Origin: Amnibacterium endophyticum
Lineage (GTDB): Bacteria; Actinomycetota; Actinomycetes; Actinomycetales; Microbacteriaceae
Length of the DNA: 64,000 bases
NCBI RefSeq assembly: GCF_042680685.1
Contig: NZ_JBHUEA010000011.1
Location: forward strand, 38,129-102,128
Direction of reading: 5' to 3'
Position numbers and translations under genes: made by a program. The notes under the pieces were generated by a model. It did no database searches. It worked only from the letters and a program-made list of their open reading frames with translations, and was not told the DNA's origin. This document shows, one piece after another, positions 8,642 to 18,057 of the stretch. The stretch's first letter is position 1. Every line of letters starts with the position of its first letter.

Positions 8642-9961
8642 ATGAAGAGAACAGGTGCACCAGTGAGACCACAGCGGATCCTCGCGGCCTCGGCCGTCCT
8701 GATCGCCGGCGCGGCGGCGCTGACCGGCTGCAGCGGCGGCTCCGGCGGAGGCGGCGGCGGCGGCAACGGCGACGGCCCCGTGAAGATGACCCTCTGGCAG
8801 AACGCCACCACCGGCCCCGGCCTCAAGTTCTGGAAGGACGCGGCGGCGGGCTTCCACAAGGCCAACCCGAACGTCACCATCGACGTGCAGACCGTCCAGA
8901 ACGAGGACTTCGACGGCAAGCTGCAGACGGCGATGAACTCCGGCAGCGCCCCCGACATCTTCCTGCAGCGCGGCGGCGGCAAGATGCAGGCGATGGTCGA
9001 CGCCGGCCAGGTGAAGGACATCACCGACGGCGTCGGCCCGGCGAAGCAGGGCATCCCGGACGCCTCCTTCGGCGCGGAGTCGATCGGCGGCAAGATCTAC
9101 GCGATGCCGCTCTCGGTGCTGCCGAGCGGCATCTGGTACTCGCAGGACCTCTTCAAGAAGGCCGGCATCGACGGCACCCCGTCGACGATGGACGAGCTGG
9201 ACGCGGACGTCCAGAAGCTGAAGGACGCGGGTGTCGACCCGATCGCCCTCGGCGCGAAGGACGCCTGGCCGGCTGCCCACTGGTACTACAACTTCGCGCT
9301 GCGCGAGTGCTCGCCAGCGGTGATGGAGGAGGCCGCGAAGACGAAGACCTTCACCGACCCGTGCTGGCTGAAGGCCGGGCAGGACCTCGCGCGGTTCAAC
9401 GCGACGAAGCCGTTCAACCAGGGCTTCCTCACCACCGCGGCCCAGCAGGGCGCGGGCAGCTCCGCCGGTCTGCTGGCCAACAAGAAGGCGGCCATGGAGC
9501 TGATGGGCGCGTGGGATCCGGGCGTGATCGCCTCCCTCACGCCGGACGAGAAGCCGCTGCCGGACCTCGGCTGGTTCCCGTTCCCCGAGATCAGCGGGGG
9601 CAACGGCAAGCCGGGCTCGATCATGGGCGGGGTCGACGGGTACTCGTGCTCGCAGAACTCCCCCGCCCAGTGCGTCGACTTCCTGAACTACCTCGCCACC
9701 GAGGACCAGCAGGTCGCGTACTACAAGGCCTTCAACGCGCCGCCCGTCAACACCGAGGCGCAGAAGTCGGTCACCGAGCCGTACCTGAAGGACGTGCTCG
9801 CGGCCTACAACAAGGCGCCGTTCGTCTCGCAGTGGCTCGACACCGTCTACGGCCAGAACGTCGGCAACGCGCTGAACGTGTCGGTGGTGAACCTGCTGGC
9901 CGGCAAGGGCAGCCCGCAGGGCATCGTCCAGACGACCAACGACGCCGCCAAGAAGGGTTAG
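8642..9961 (+). CDS. Sugar ABC transporter substrate-binding lipoprotein (CUT1)
   Basis: A 439-residue extracellular binding protein of family 1. Signal peptide with hydrophobic stretch and lipobox LTGC (residues 27-30), so it is lipid-anchored at Cys30, followed by a glycine-rich linker. The mature part starts VKMTLWQNATTGPGLKFW, typical of oligosaccharide binders. ATG at 8642 is listed; GTG at 8663 in frame, preceded by purine-rich GAAGAGAACAGG, may be the true start and keeps the signal peptide. Heads an operon with two permeases and a GH3 enzyme. No ATPase gene follows, so a shared ATPase encoded elsewhere is implied. Confidence 0.9.
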   Translation: MKRTGAPVRPQRILAASAVLIAGAAALTGCSGGSGGGGGGGNGDGPVKMTLWQNATTGPGLKFWKDAAAGFHKANPNVTIDVQTVQNEDFDGKLQTAMNSGSAPDIFLQRGGGKMQAMVDAGQVKDITDGVGPAKQGIPDASFGAESIGGKIYAMPLSVLPSGIWYSQDLFKKAGIDGTPSTMDELDADVQKLKDAGVDPIALGAKDAWPAAHWYYNFALRECSPAVMEEAAKTKTFTDPCWLKAGQDLARFNATKPFNQGFLTTAAQQGAGSSAGLLANKKAAMELMGAWDPGVIASLTPDEKPLPDLGWFPFPEISGGNGKPGSIMGGVDGYSCSQNSPAQCVDFLNYLATEDQQVAYYKAFNAPPVNTEAQKSVTEPYLKDVLAAYNKAPFVSQWLDTVYGQNVGNALNVSVVNLLAGKGSPQGIVQTTNDAAKKG

Positions 9962-9971
9962 GCGGCACCCC

Positions 9972-10982
9972 ATGACGGTCGACGAGCGACTCGCCACCGG
10001 CCAGCGCTCGTCGGCACCGCGATCGACCGCCGGGGGCGGCGCAGCAGCGCCGTCCCCGGCGGGCCGCCGCCCGCGCCGCAGCGACTGGCGCGGACGGTTC
10101 GAGATCGCCGTGCTGACGGTGCCCGCCCTGGCGGTCTTCCTGACCTTCGTCGTGTTCCCGGTGGTGGCCGCGGCGTACTACGGCTTCTTCCGCTGGGCCG
10201 GCTACGGCGTGCCGACCCAGTTCGTCGGGCTGCAGAACTACATCACCATCCTCACGGACTCGACGTTCATCGACGCCGTCCGGCACAACGGCGCGATCGT
10301 CGTGCTGTCGCTGGTGCTGCAGGGTCCGATCGCGATCCTGCTGGCGCTGCTGCTGAACCGGCGCCTGCGGTTCCAGGGCGCGATCCGGGTGCTGATCTTC
10401 GTCCCGTACGTGATCTCGGAGGTCGTCGTCGGCACCGGCTGGAGCCTTATCCTGCAGACGACCGGCGCGCTGAACAGCGCGCTCGAGCAGCTCGGCCTCG
10501 GCTTCCTGCGGGCCGACTGGATCGCGAACCCGTCGATCGCGCTCTGGTCGCTCATGGCGATCATCACCTGGAAGTACATCGGCTTCGCCGTGATCCTCTT
10601 CCTCGCGGGCCTCCAGGGCATCCCGGAGGAGCTGAACGAGGCCGCGGCGATCGACGGCGCGTCCTTCTGGCAGATCCAGCGGCGCATCACGCTGCCGCTG
10701 CTCGGGCCGACGATCCGCATCTGGGCGTTCCTGTCGATCATCGGCGCGCTGCAGCTGTTCGACCTCGTCTACATCATCTGGGGCCAGTACGTCGCCTCGA
10801 CCGCGGGCACCTCGACCATGGCGACCTACCTCGTCGTGAACGGCCGCAACGCCGGCAGCTACGGCTACGGCAACGCGGTCGCGGTGGTCCTGTTCCTCAT
10901 CTCGCTGGTCGTCGCCCTCGCCTACCAGCGCTTCGTCCTGCGCCGCGACACCGCGGGCGCGCTGACCGGAAGGGGTCGCTGA
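9972..10982 (+). CDS. Sugar ABC transporter permease (MalF/UgpA type)
   Basis: A 336-residue inner-membrane protein with a basic, proline-rich cytoplasmic N-terminus of about 40 residues and six apparent membrane segments. The EAA loop that contacts the ATPase reads EELNEAAAIDGASFWQIQRRITLPLL (split across about residues 217-242). ATG at 9972 is 10 nt after the binding-protein stop. It overlaps the next permease start by one base (TGATG). Forms the heterodimeric channel with the following gene. Confidence 0.9.
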   Translation: MTVDERLATGQRSSAPRSTAGGGAAAPSPAGRRPRRSDWRGRFEIAVLTVPALAVFLTFVVFPVVAAAYYGFFRWAGYGVPTQFVGLQNYITILTDSTFIDAVRHNGAIVVLSLVLQGPIAILLALLLNRRLRFQGAIRVLIFVPYVISEVVVGTGWSLILQTTGALNSALEQLGLGFLRADWIANPSIALWSLMAIITWKYIGFAVILFLAGLQGIPEELNEAAAIDGASFWQIQRRITLPLLGPTIRIWAFLSIIGALQLFDLVYIIWGQYVASTAGTSTMATYLVVNGRNAGSYGYGNAVAVVLFLISLVVALAYQRFVLRRDTAGALTGRGR

Positions 10983-11869
10983 TGGCGATCACCGCTCTGC
11001 CCTCGGACGCCGTCCTCGGGCCGCGTCGCAGGAAGGGCCGGCACGGCGAGCCCGGCGCCGGGTCCAACGCGGTCGTCTACGTGGTCGCGGTCGTCGTGAT
11101 CGCGCTGATGCTCGCCCCGGTGGCCTACATCGTCCTCGGCGGCTTCCGCACGAACTCGCAGATCACCACGAACCCGGCCGGCTTCCCCGGCCCGTGGGAG
11201 ATCGGCAACTACCTCGACGTGCTCGGCGGGGGCCTGTTCTGGCGGCTGGTGCTGAACTCGGTGATCGTCGGCGGCTTCACGACCCTCGGCGTCGTCGTGC
11301 TCGGCCTGATGGTCAGCTTCGTGCTCGCGCGCTACGAGTTCCACCTCCGCGGCGCGATGTACGCGCTCTTCGCCGCCGGACTCATGTTCCCCGTGACCGT
11401 GGCGATCACGCCGCTCTACATCGTCGTGAAGAACCTCGGGCTCGCGAACTCCCTGGCCGGCGTGATCCTGCCGCAGATCGCCTTCGGCCTGCCGACCACC
11501 GTGATCATCCTCGTGCCGTTCCTCCGGGCCATCCCGGTCGAGCTGCAGGAGGCTGCGGAGATCGACGGCGCGAGCCGCCTCGGCTTCTTCTGGCGGATGG
11601 TGATCCCGCTCGCCGTGCCCGGCGTCGTCACGGTCGGCATCCTCGCCTTCATCGGCAGCTGGAACGCCTACCTGCTGCCGCTGTTCATCCTGAACAACCC
11701 GGACACGTTCACCCTGCCGCTCGGCGTGCAGCAGTTCTCGTCGCAGTACTCCGTCGACACGGCGCGGGTGCTCGCGTTCACCTCCCTGTCCATGCTGCCC
11801 GCACTGATCTTCTTCAGCGTGTTCCAGAGAAGGATCGTCGGGGGCCTCACCGGGGCCGTGAAGGGATGA
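10982..11869 (+). CDS. Sugar ABC transporter permease (MalG/UgpE type)
   Basis: A 295-residue membrane protein, partner of the preceding permease. Membrane segment NAVVYVVAVVVIALMLAP near residue 27, periplasmic GGFRTNSQITTNP loop typical of MalG-type subunits, and an EAA loop around VELQEAAEIDGASRLGFFW. Start and stop overlap both neighbours, giving translational coupling with the upstream permease and the downstream GH3 gene. Import of an oligosaccharide followed by intracellular hydrolysis is the natural reading. Confidence 0.9.
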   Translation: MAITALPSDAVLGPRRRKGRHGEPGAGSNAVVYVVAVVVIALMLAPVAYIVLGGFRTNSQITTNPAGFPGPWEIGNYLDVLGGGLFWRLVLNSVIVGGFTTLGVVVLGLMVSFVLARYEFHLRGAMYALFAAGLMFPVTVAITPLYIVVKNLGLANSLAGVILPQIAFGLPTTVIILVPFLRAIPVELQEAAEIDGASRLGFFWRMVIPLAVPGVVTVGILAFIGSWNAYLLPLFILNNPDTFTLPLGVQQFSSQYSVDTARVLAFTSLSMLPALIFFSVFQRRIVGGLTGAVKG

Positions 11870-11871
11870 CC

Positions 11872-14178
11872 ATGACCACGGACTCCATCGACGCGGAGGC
11901 GTACTCGGCCCGCGTGCTCGACCTGCTCGCGCGCATGACGCGGGAGGAGAAGCTGGCGCAGCTCGTCGGGTTCTGGGTCGACCAGGGCGGCGAGGTCGTC
12001 GCGCCCATGCAGGGCGAGATGGCCTCCTCGGGCGCCTACGAGGAGGCGACGCGGCACGGCCTCGGCCAGCTGACGCGCGTCTACGGCACCCGGCCGGTCG
12101 ACCCGCTCGAGCGCGCCCGCTGGCTGCGCGACGAGCAGCGGCGGCTGATCGCGGAGACGCGGCTGGGCATCCCCGCGCTCGTGCACGAGGAGTGCCTGAC
12201 CGGGCTCGCCGCCTGGCAGGCCGCCACCTTCCCGACGCCGCTGGCGTGGGGGGCCTCGTTCGACCCCGCGCTCGTCGAGGAGATGGCGGCGCTGATCGGC
12301 GGGTCCATGCGCGACCTCGGCGTGCACCAGGGCCTCGCGCCGGTGCTCGACGTGATCCGCGACCCGCGCTGGGGCCGCGTCGACGAGTGCATCGCCGAGG
12401 ACCCGTACGTCGTCGGGACGATCGGCAGCGCCTACGTGCGCGGCCTGCAGTCCACCGGCGTCGACGCGACGCTGAAGCACTTCGTCGGCTACTCCGCCTC
12501 GCAGGCGGGGCGGAACCACGCCCCCGTGCACGCCGGGCCGCGCGAGCTGCAGGACGTGTTCCTGCCGCCGTTCGAGATGGCGCTGCGCGACGGCGGCGCC
12601 CGCAGCGTCATGAACTCCTACACGGAGATCGACGGCGAGCCGGTCGCGGGCACCCCGCGGTGGCTCACCGAGCAGCTGCGCGACGTCTGGGGCTTCGACG
12701 GCGTGGTGGTCAGCGACTACTTCGCCGTCGCGTTCCTCGCGATCATGCACCGCGTCGCCGCCGACCGCGGCGAGGCGGCGGCGCTCGCGCTGGCCGCCGG
12801 CGTCGACGTCGAGCTGCCGACTGGTGACGCCTTCCTCGCCCCGCTCGCCGAGCGGCTCGAGGCGGGGCTCGCCGACGAGGCGCTGGTCGACCGGGCCGTC
12901 CTCCGGGTGCTCGCGCAGAAGGAGGCGCACGGGCTGCTCGACGCGGACTTCGCGGCGGAGCCCGAGGCGGTGGACCTCGACTCCCCCGCCCACCGGGACG
13001 TCGCGCTGCGGCTCGCCGAGGAGTCGGTGGTGCTGCTGGCGAACCGCGACGGCCTGCTGCCGCTCCGCTCGCCCGCCCGCGTCGCGGTCCTCGGCCCGAA
13101 CGCCGCCCGCGCCGAGGCGCTGATGGGCTGCTACTCGTTCGCCAACCACGTGCTCGCCCACCACCCGGACGTGCCGCTCGGCTTCGAGATCCCGGACGTG
13201 CTCGCCTCGCTGACCGCGGAGCTCGACGGCGCGGAGACCGTGTTCGCGGCCGGCTGCGCGGTCGAGGGCGACGACCGCTCGGGCTTCGACGAGGCGGTCG
13301 CCGCGGCGTCCGGCGCCGAGGTCGCGATCGTCGTGGCGGGCGACCAGGCGGGGCTCTTCGGCCGGGGCACGGTCGGCGAGGGCAACGACGCGGAGTCGCT
13401 GGACCTGCCGGGCGTGCAGCGCGAGCTGGTCGAGGCGGTCGTCGCGACCGGCACCCCGACCGTGCTCGTGCTGCTGACCGGCCGCCCGTACGCGATCGGC
13501 TGGGCGCTCGAGGGCGCTGCGGCGCCCGCCGCGGTGCTGCAGGCGTTCTTCCCGGGCGAGGAGGGCGGCACCGCGATCGCCCGCATCCTCTCCGGCGCGA
13601 CGGCGCCGTCCGGCCGCCTGCCCGTGTCGATCCCCCGCGCGGCCGGCGCGCAGCCGTACTCCTACCTGCACCCGGTGCTGGGCGGTCCGTCGGAGGTGAC
13701 GAGCGTCGACCCGACGCCGCCGCTCGCCTTCGGAGCCGGCCTCACCTACACGCGCTTCGAGCGCTCGGGGCTCGAGGCGGACGGCGACGTGCGCGCCGGC
13801 GGCGCCTTCACGGCGTCGGTCCGGGTGCGCAACGCCGGCGACCGGGCGGGCACCGACGTGGTGCAGCTGTACGCCCGCGACGTCGTGGCCTCGGTCACCC
13901 GGCCGGTCGCGCAGCTGCTCGCCTACGAGCGCGTGCACCTCGAGCCCGGTGAGGAGGTCGTGGTGCGCTTCCGCGTGCCGACGGCACGCCTCGCGTTCAG
14001 CGACCGCCGCCTCGTGCGCGTCGTGGAGCCGGGCGCGATCGACCTGTGGGTGGGCGGCTCCGTCGCCGAGCAGGAGACGACCGCCTCGATCGAGATCACG
14101 GGCGCCGTGCACGAGGTCGGCGCCGAGGACGAGCGCCTCGCGACGGCGGAGGTCGAGCGGGCGGTCCCCGTCGACTGA
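11872..14178 (+). CDS. GH3 family glycosidase (beta-xylosidase/beta-glucosidase), intracellular
   Basis: A 768-residue glycoside hydrolase family 3 enzyme: N-terminal (beta/alpha)8 domain, alpha/beta sandwich and C-terminal fibronectin-III-like domain (from about residue 640). The nucleophile is Asp282 in GVVVSDYF; DPRWGRVDEC and KHFVGYS are substrate-pocket motifs. No signal peptide, so it acts on imported oligosaccharides. ATG at 11872 is chosen because AAGGGA ends 5-6 nt upstream; ATG at 11866 overlaps the permease stop. Its N-terminal sequence resembles actinobacterial GH3 xylan 1,4-beta-xylosidases, but glucosidase activity cannot be excluded. Last gene of the importer operon; a strong hairpin follows. 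Confidence 0.88.
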   Translation: MTTDSIDAEAYSARVLDLLARMTREEKLAQLVGFWVDQGGEVVAPMQGEMASSGAYEEATRHGLGQLTRVYGTRPVDPLERARWLRDEQRRLIAETRLGIPALVHEECLTGLAAWQAATFPTPLAWGASFDPALVEEMAALIGGSMRDLGVHQGLAPVLDVIRDPRWGRVDECIAEDPYVVGTIGSAYVRGLQSTGVDATLKHFVGYSASQAGRNHAPVHAGPRELQDVFLPPFEMALRDGGARSVMNSYTEIDGEPVAGTPRWLTEQLRDVWGFDGVVVSDYFAVAFLAIMHRVAADRGEAAALALAAGVDVELPTGDAFLAPLAERLEAGLADEALVDRAVLRVLAQKEAHGLLDADFAAEPEAVDLDSPAHRDVALRLAEESVVLLANRDGLLPLRSPARVAVLGPNAARAEALMGCYSFANHVLAHHPDVPLGFEIPDVLASLTAELDGAETVFAAGCAVEGDDRSGFDEAVAAASGAEVAIVVAGDQAGLFGRGTVGEGNDAESLDLPGVQRELVEAVVATGTPTVLVLLTGRPYAIGWALEGAAAPAAVLQAFFPGEEGGTAIARILSGATAPSGRLPVSIPRAAGAQPYSYLHPVLGGPSEVTSVDPTPPLAFGAGLTYTRFERSGLEADGDVRAGGAFTASVRVRNAGDRAGTDVVQLYARDVVASVTRPVAQLLAYERVHLEPGEEVVVRFRVPTARLAFSDRRLVRVVEPGAIDLWVGGSVAEQETTASIEITGAVHEVGAEDERLATAEVERAVPVD

Positions 14179-14190
14179 TCCGGCGACCCT

Positions 14191-14234
14191 GCGCGGCACG
14201 CCGCAGCCGCCCTTCCGGCTGCGGCGTGCCGCGC
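14191..14234 (+). terminator. Strong hairpin after GH3 gene
   Basis: Perfect 19-bp arms (14191-14209 and 14216-14234) with a 6-nt loop, 12 nt after the GH3 stop. No U-tract follows, as is common in high-GC actinobacteria. It separates the importer operon from the oxidative pentose operon. Confidence 0.8.
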
Positions 14235-14274
14235 GGGTCCCCGGTACCCTTGGGGGAAGTTGCGTCACGGCGCA

Positions 14275-14285
14275 GGAAAACTTTC
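14275..14285 (+). promoter_or_regulatory. GGAAAACTTTC regulatory element
   Basis: An 11-mer, GGAAAACTTTC, with GAAA-N2-TTTC symmetry lies 15 nt upstream of the dehydrogenase start at 14301. The identical 11-mer occurs at 30638-30648 upstream of the aldo/keto reductase at 30756, and a related GAAA-N2-TTTC site sits at 27846-27855. Operator candidate; it could instead be coincidence in the few A/T-rich promoter spots. Confidence 0.4.
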
Positions 14286-14300
14286 GCAAGGAGGCGTGGG

Positions 14301-15404
14301 ATGGAGACGATCCGAGCCGCCGTGCTGCGGGCCGTGGGCGAGCCGCTGGCCGTCGAGGAGCTGCAGCTCGACCCACCCGGTCCCGGTGAGATCCGGGTCC
14401 GCATCGAGGCCGCCGGCGTCTGCCACAGCGACCTCCACTACCTCTCCGGCGACCTGCCGGCCCGGCTGCCGATCGTCGTCGGCCACGAGGGCGCGGGCAT
14501 CGTGGAGGAGCTGGGCGACGGCGTCGACCGGTTCGCCGTCGGCGACCGGGTCGCGCTGCTCTGGCGTCCCCGCTGCGGCGAGTGCGACGCCTGCGTCCGC
14601 GGGAACCCCGCCCTCTGCCGGGTCGGCCGCGTCTTCGCCGAGACGAACGGCCTCTTCGACGGCACCACGCGCCTGCACGACGGCGAGGAGCGGGTGCACC
14701 ACCTGATGGGCGTGTCCTGCTTCGCCGAGCAGGTCGTGGTGTCGGCCTCGAGCGCCGTGCCGGTGCCGGACGGCGTGCCGGCCGAGGTCGCGGCGATCTC
14801 CGCCTGCGCCGTCATCACCGGCGTCGGCGCGGTGATGAACGCGGTCGACTCCGCCGCGGGCCGCCCGCTCGGGGTGCTCGGCGCCGGCGGCGTCGGCCTC
14901 GCCGCCGTGATGGGGGCCCGGCTCGTCGGCGCGGAGCCGATCGTGGTGGCCGACCTCGACCCCGTGAAGCTCGACCTCGCCCGCCGCTTCGGCGCCACGC
15001 ACGTCATCGACGCGGGCCGCGAGGACGTGGTCGAGCGGGTGCGGGCGATCACCGGCGACGGCGTGCCCTGGATGATCGACGCCGTCGGCGCGCCCGCCAC
15101 GATGGCGCAGTCCTTCGCCTGCCTGGCCCCCGAGGGCACGCTGGTGGCGATCGGGCTGGCCCGCGCCGGCGCGACCTTCTCGATCCCCGTCAACGAGCTC
15201 GTGCAGCGCCAGCGCCGCGTGGTCGGCGCCCTCTACGGCGCGAGCAGCCCGCGCATCGACCTGCCGCGCATCTTCGCGCTGTACCTCGCGGGCCGGCTGC
15301 CGCTCGACGACCTGATCGGCGCCCGCCGTCCCCTCGACCGCGTGAACGACGCGGTCGAGGCGCTCCGTGCGGGCGGGTCGGGCCGCGGCATCCTGACCCC
15401 CTGA
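14301..15404 (+). CDS. Zinc-dependent alcohol dehydrogenase (MDR superfamily)
   Basis: A 367-residue medium-chain dehydrogenase. Catalytic zinc region GVCHSDLHY and GHEGAG; structural zinc cysteines in CGECDACVRGNPALC; NAD-binding GVLGAGGVGLAAV at about residue 190. The ribosome site AAGGAGG (14288-14294) is near-perfect and spaced 6 nt from ATG. It leads the operon carrying the pentonate dehydratase, keto-deoxy-pentonate dehydratase and dioxopentanoate dehydrogenase. It may oxidise a sugar or a pathway alcohol; its sequence looks like a general alcohol dehydrogenase rather than a dedicated sugar dehydrogenase, so the substrate is open. Confidence 0.85.
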   Translation: METIRAAVLRAVGEPLAVEELQLDPPGPGEIRVRIEAAGVCHSDLHYLSGDLPARLPIVVGHEGAGIVEELGDGVDRFAVGDRVALLWRPRCGECDACVRGNPALCRVGRVFAETNGLFDGTTRLHDGEERVHHLMGVSCFAEQVVVSASSAVPVPDGVPAEVAAISACAVITGVGAVMNAVDSAAGRPLGVLGAGGVGLAAVMGARLVGAEPIVVADLDPVKLDLARRFGATHVIDAGREDVVERVRAITGDGVPWMIDAVGAPATMAQSFACLAPEGTLVAIGLARAGATFSIPVNELVQRQRRVVGALYGASSPRIDLPRIFALYLAGRLPLDDLIGARRPLDRVNDAVEALRAGGSGRGILTP

Positions 15405-15449
15405 GCACATGAACCCCAGCACCCACCGGCGACGACGACGGGAGAGGCG

Positions 15450-17183
15450 ATGACGCAGCTGCGGAGTCAGCAGTGGTACGGCGGCGAGGGCCGCGACGGG
15501 TACCTCCACCGGGCCTGGATGCGGCGCGGCGTGGCGGACGACGGCTTCACGAAGCCGCAGATCGCGATCGCGAACACCGCGAGCGACCTGACGCCGTGCA
15601 ACATGCACCTCGACGAGGTGTCGCTCGCCGTGAAGGCGGGGGTCGCCGAGGCGGGCGGCATCGGGCTCGACCTGCCGGTCGTCTCGCTCGGCGAGACGCT
15701 GGTGCGCCCGACGGCGATGCTCTGGCGCAACATGGCCGCGATGGCGATGGAGGAGATGTTCCGCGCCAACCCGATCGACGGCCTCGTGCTGCTCGGGGGC
15801 TGCGACAAGACGATCCCCGCGCTGCTGATGGCGGCCGCCTCCGTCGGCATCCCCGCGGTCGTCGTGCCGGGCGGCCCGATGATGAACGGGATGTTCCGCG
15901 GCAAGCGGATGGGCTGCGGCACCGGCGTCTGGCAGCTGTCCGAGGAGGTGCGCGCGGGCACCTTGTCGCAGGAGGCCTTCCTCGCCTCCGACCGCTCGAT
16001 GATCCGCAGCAAGGGCCACTGCAACACCATGGGCACCGCCTCGACGATGGCGGTGATGGCGGAGGCGCTCGGCATGACGATCCCCGGGACCGCCGGCACG
16101 CCCGCGCCGGACTCGCGCCTGCTCGAGGCGGCGACCGCGACCGGTGCGCTCGCCGTCGACCTGGTGCGCGAGGGCCGCACGATCGGCGACGTGCTGACGA
16201 AGGAGGCGTTCGAGAACGCGATCGTCGCGATCGCGGCGTGCGGCGGCTCGACGAACTCCGTCATCCACCTGATGGCGATCGCGGGCCGGCTCGGCATCGA
16301 GCTGACGCTCGAGGACTTCGACCGCATCGGCGCGACGGTGCCGCTGCTCGTGAACCTGCAGCCGGCGGGCGCCTTCCTCATGGAGGACCTGTACAACGCC
16401 GGCGGGCTGCTCGCGGTGCTCGCCCAGGTGCGCGACCTGCTGCACCCCGAGCCGATCACCGTGACTGGGCGTCCGCTGGTCGACTACCTGGACGACCAGC
16501 CGATCTGGGACCCGCAGGTGATCGCCACCCGCGAGGCGCCGCTGATCCCCGCCGCGGGCGAGGGCACTGCGGGCGCCGGGATCGCGGTGCTGCGCGGCAA
16601 CCTCGCCCCGAACGGCGCGATCATCAAGCCGGCCGCCGCCACCGGCGAGCTGCTCGTGCACCGCGGACGGGCCGTCGTCTTCGACTCGATCGAGGACTTC
16701 CACGCCCGCGTCGACGACCCCGACCTCGACGTCACGCCGGACTCGGTGCTGATCCTGCGCGGCTGCGGGCCGATGGGCTACCCGGGCATGCCCGAGGTGT
16801 CGAACCTGCCGCTGCCGCAGAAGATCCTCGCCACCGGCGTGCGGGACATGGTCCGCATCTGCGACGGCCGCATGTCCGGCACCGCGTACGGCACGGTCGT
16901 GCTGCACGTCTCCCCCGAGGCCGCCGCGGGCGGCCCGCTCGGGCTCGTGCAGGACGGCGACGAGATCGTGCTCGACGTGCCGAACCGCTCCCTCGTGCTC
17001 GACGTGCCGGAGGCGGAGCTCGCGGCGCGGACGCCGTCGGCGGCGCTCGTCGCCGGCTTCGCGAAGCCGACCCGCGGCTGGGAGCGGCTGTACATCGACC
17101 ACGTGCAGGGTGCTGACACGGGCGCCGACCTCGACTTCCTGGTCGGCGCGAGCGGAGCGGAGGTCGCACGTGAGTCCCACTGA
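15450..17183 (+). CDS. IlvD/Edd family dehydratase, probably pentonate dehydratase
   Basis: A 577-residue iron-sulfur dehydratase. The cluster cysteines are visible in order: TPCNMH (about residue 50), GGCDKT (about residue 117) and HCNTMGTAS (about residue 190). NTASDLTPCN and the family length match sugar-acid dehydratases such as L-arabinonate/D-xylonate dehydratase more than amino-acid IlvD. Reaction expected: pentonate to 2-keto-3-deoxypentonate plus water. GGAGAGG precedes the ATG. The two genes that follow encode exactly the next two steps of the oxidative pentose route, which strongly supports the substrate class, though D-xylonate versus L-arabinonate is not resolved. Confidence 0.87.
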   Translation: MTQLRSQQWYGGEGRDGYLHRAWMRRGVADDGFTKPQIAIANTASDLTPCNMHLDEVSLAVKAGVAEAGGIGLDLPVVSLGETLVRPTAMLWRNMAAMAMEEMFRANPIDGLVLLGGCDKTIPALLMAAASVGIPAVVVPGGPMMNGMFRGKRMGCGTGVWQLSEEVRAGTLSQEAFLASDRSMIRSKGHCNTMGTASTMAVMAEALGMTIPGTAGTPAPDSRLLEAATATGALAVDLVREGRTIGDVLTKEAFENAIVAIAACGGSTNSVIHLMAIAGRLGIELTLEDFDRIGATVPLLVNLQPAGAFLMEDLYNAGGLLAVLAQVRDLLHPEPITVTGRPLVDYLDDQPIWDPQVIATREAPLIPAAGEGTAGAGIAVLRGNLAPNGAIIKPAAATGELLVHRGRAVVFDSIEDFHARVDDPDLDVTPDSVLILRGCGPMGYPGMPEVSNLPLPQKILATGVRDMVRICDGRMSGTAYGTVVLHVSPEAAAGGPLGLVQDGDEIVLDVPNRSLVLDVPEAELAARTPSAALVAGFAKPTRGWERLYIDHVQGADTGADLDFLVGASGAEVARESH

Positions 17184-18057
17184 CGTCCCCGAGGGCGCGA
17201 TCCGGCGCGTCGGGCTGCCGGACGGGAGCACCCGCTGGACGGTGCGCCGCGACGGCGCCGACCACCTGCTGGAGGACGGCCTCGCCGACCTCCTCGCGCT
17301 GCCGCGGGCCGAGGCGCGCGCCCGGCTCGAGGCCGCCGACCACCCGCTCGAGCCCGGCTCCCGCGTGCTCGCGCCGGTCGACCGGCAGGAGGTCTGGGCC
17401 TCCGGCGTCACCTACGCCCGCAGCCGGGACGAGCGGATGGCCGAGTCGACGGAGGCGTCGGTCTACGACCGCGTGTACGCGGCGGAGCGCCCCGAGCTGT
17501 TCTTCAAGGCGCCGGCCTGGCGCGTCGTGGCACCCGGCGACGCGATCGGGGTCCGCGCCGACTCGGGCTGGGACGTGCCGGAGCCCGAGCTCGCGCTCGT
17601 CTTCGACGCGGCCGGCGAGCTGTTCGGCTACGTGGCCGGGAACGACGTCTCGAGCCGGTCGATCGAGGGCGAGAACCCGCTGTACCTGCCGCAGGCGAAG
17701 GTCTACGAGGCCGCATGCGCCCTCGGCCCGGCGATCGTCCCCGCGTGGGCCGTCGACGGCCCCTTCCCGATCCGCCTCGAGATCGAGCGGGACGGCGCGG
17801 CCGTCTTCCGCGGGGACACGACCACCGCGGACCTGACGCGCTCGGCGGAGGACCTGGGCGCCTGGCTGTTCGCCGCGATGCCGTTCCCCGACGGGGTCGT
17901 GCTGCTGACCGGCACCGGCATCGTGCCGGACGAGTCGTTCTCGCTGACCGCGGGCGACGTCGTCCGGGTCGCGATCGAGGGCGTCGGCGTGCTCGAGAAC
18001 CCCGTGCGCGCCGTGGGGAGGGACCTCCGGGGCGGGACCGGGAGGATGGAGCGATGA
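17170..18057 (+). CDS. Fumarylacetoacetate-hydrolase-fold 2-keto-3-deoxypentonate dehydratase
   Basis: A 295-residue FAH-fold enzyme. The segment SSRSIEGENPLYLPQAKVY followed by ACALGPAI is characteristic of 2-keto-3-deoxy-arabinonate/xylonate dehydratases (KdaD/XylX type), and the acidic metal ligands are seen in VPEPELAL. Expected reaction: 2-keto-3-deoxypentonate to 2,5-dioxopentanoate. GTG at 17170 is preceded by GGAGGT at a 5-nt spacing and overlaps the dehydratase gene by 14 nt, indicating coupled translation. Its stop overlaps the next gene's ATG. Confidence 0.88.
   Translation: MSPTDVPEGAIRRVGLPDGSTRWTVRRDGADHLLEDGLADLLALPRAEARARLEAADHPLEPGSRVLAPVDRQEVWASGVTYARSRDERMAESTEASVYDRVYAAERPELFFKAPAWRVVAPGDAIGVRADSGWDVPEPELALVFDAAGELFGYVAGNDVSSRSIEGENPLYLPQAKVYEAACALGPAIVPAWAVDGPFPIRLEIERDGAAVFRGDTTTADLTRSAEDLGAWLFAAMPFPDGVVLLTGTGIVPDESFSLTAGDVVRVAIEGVGVLENPVRAVGRDLRGGTGRMER

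Noticed and set aside
14301..15404. Alcohol dehydrogenase as the xylose dehydrogenase of the pathway.
   Set aside because: It resembles general zinc alcohol dehydrogenases; the SDR at 20439-21212 matches known xylose dehydrogenase far better.
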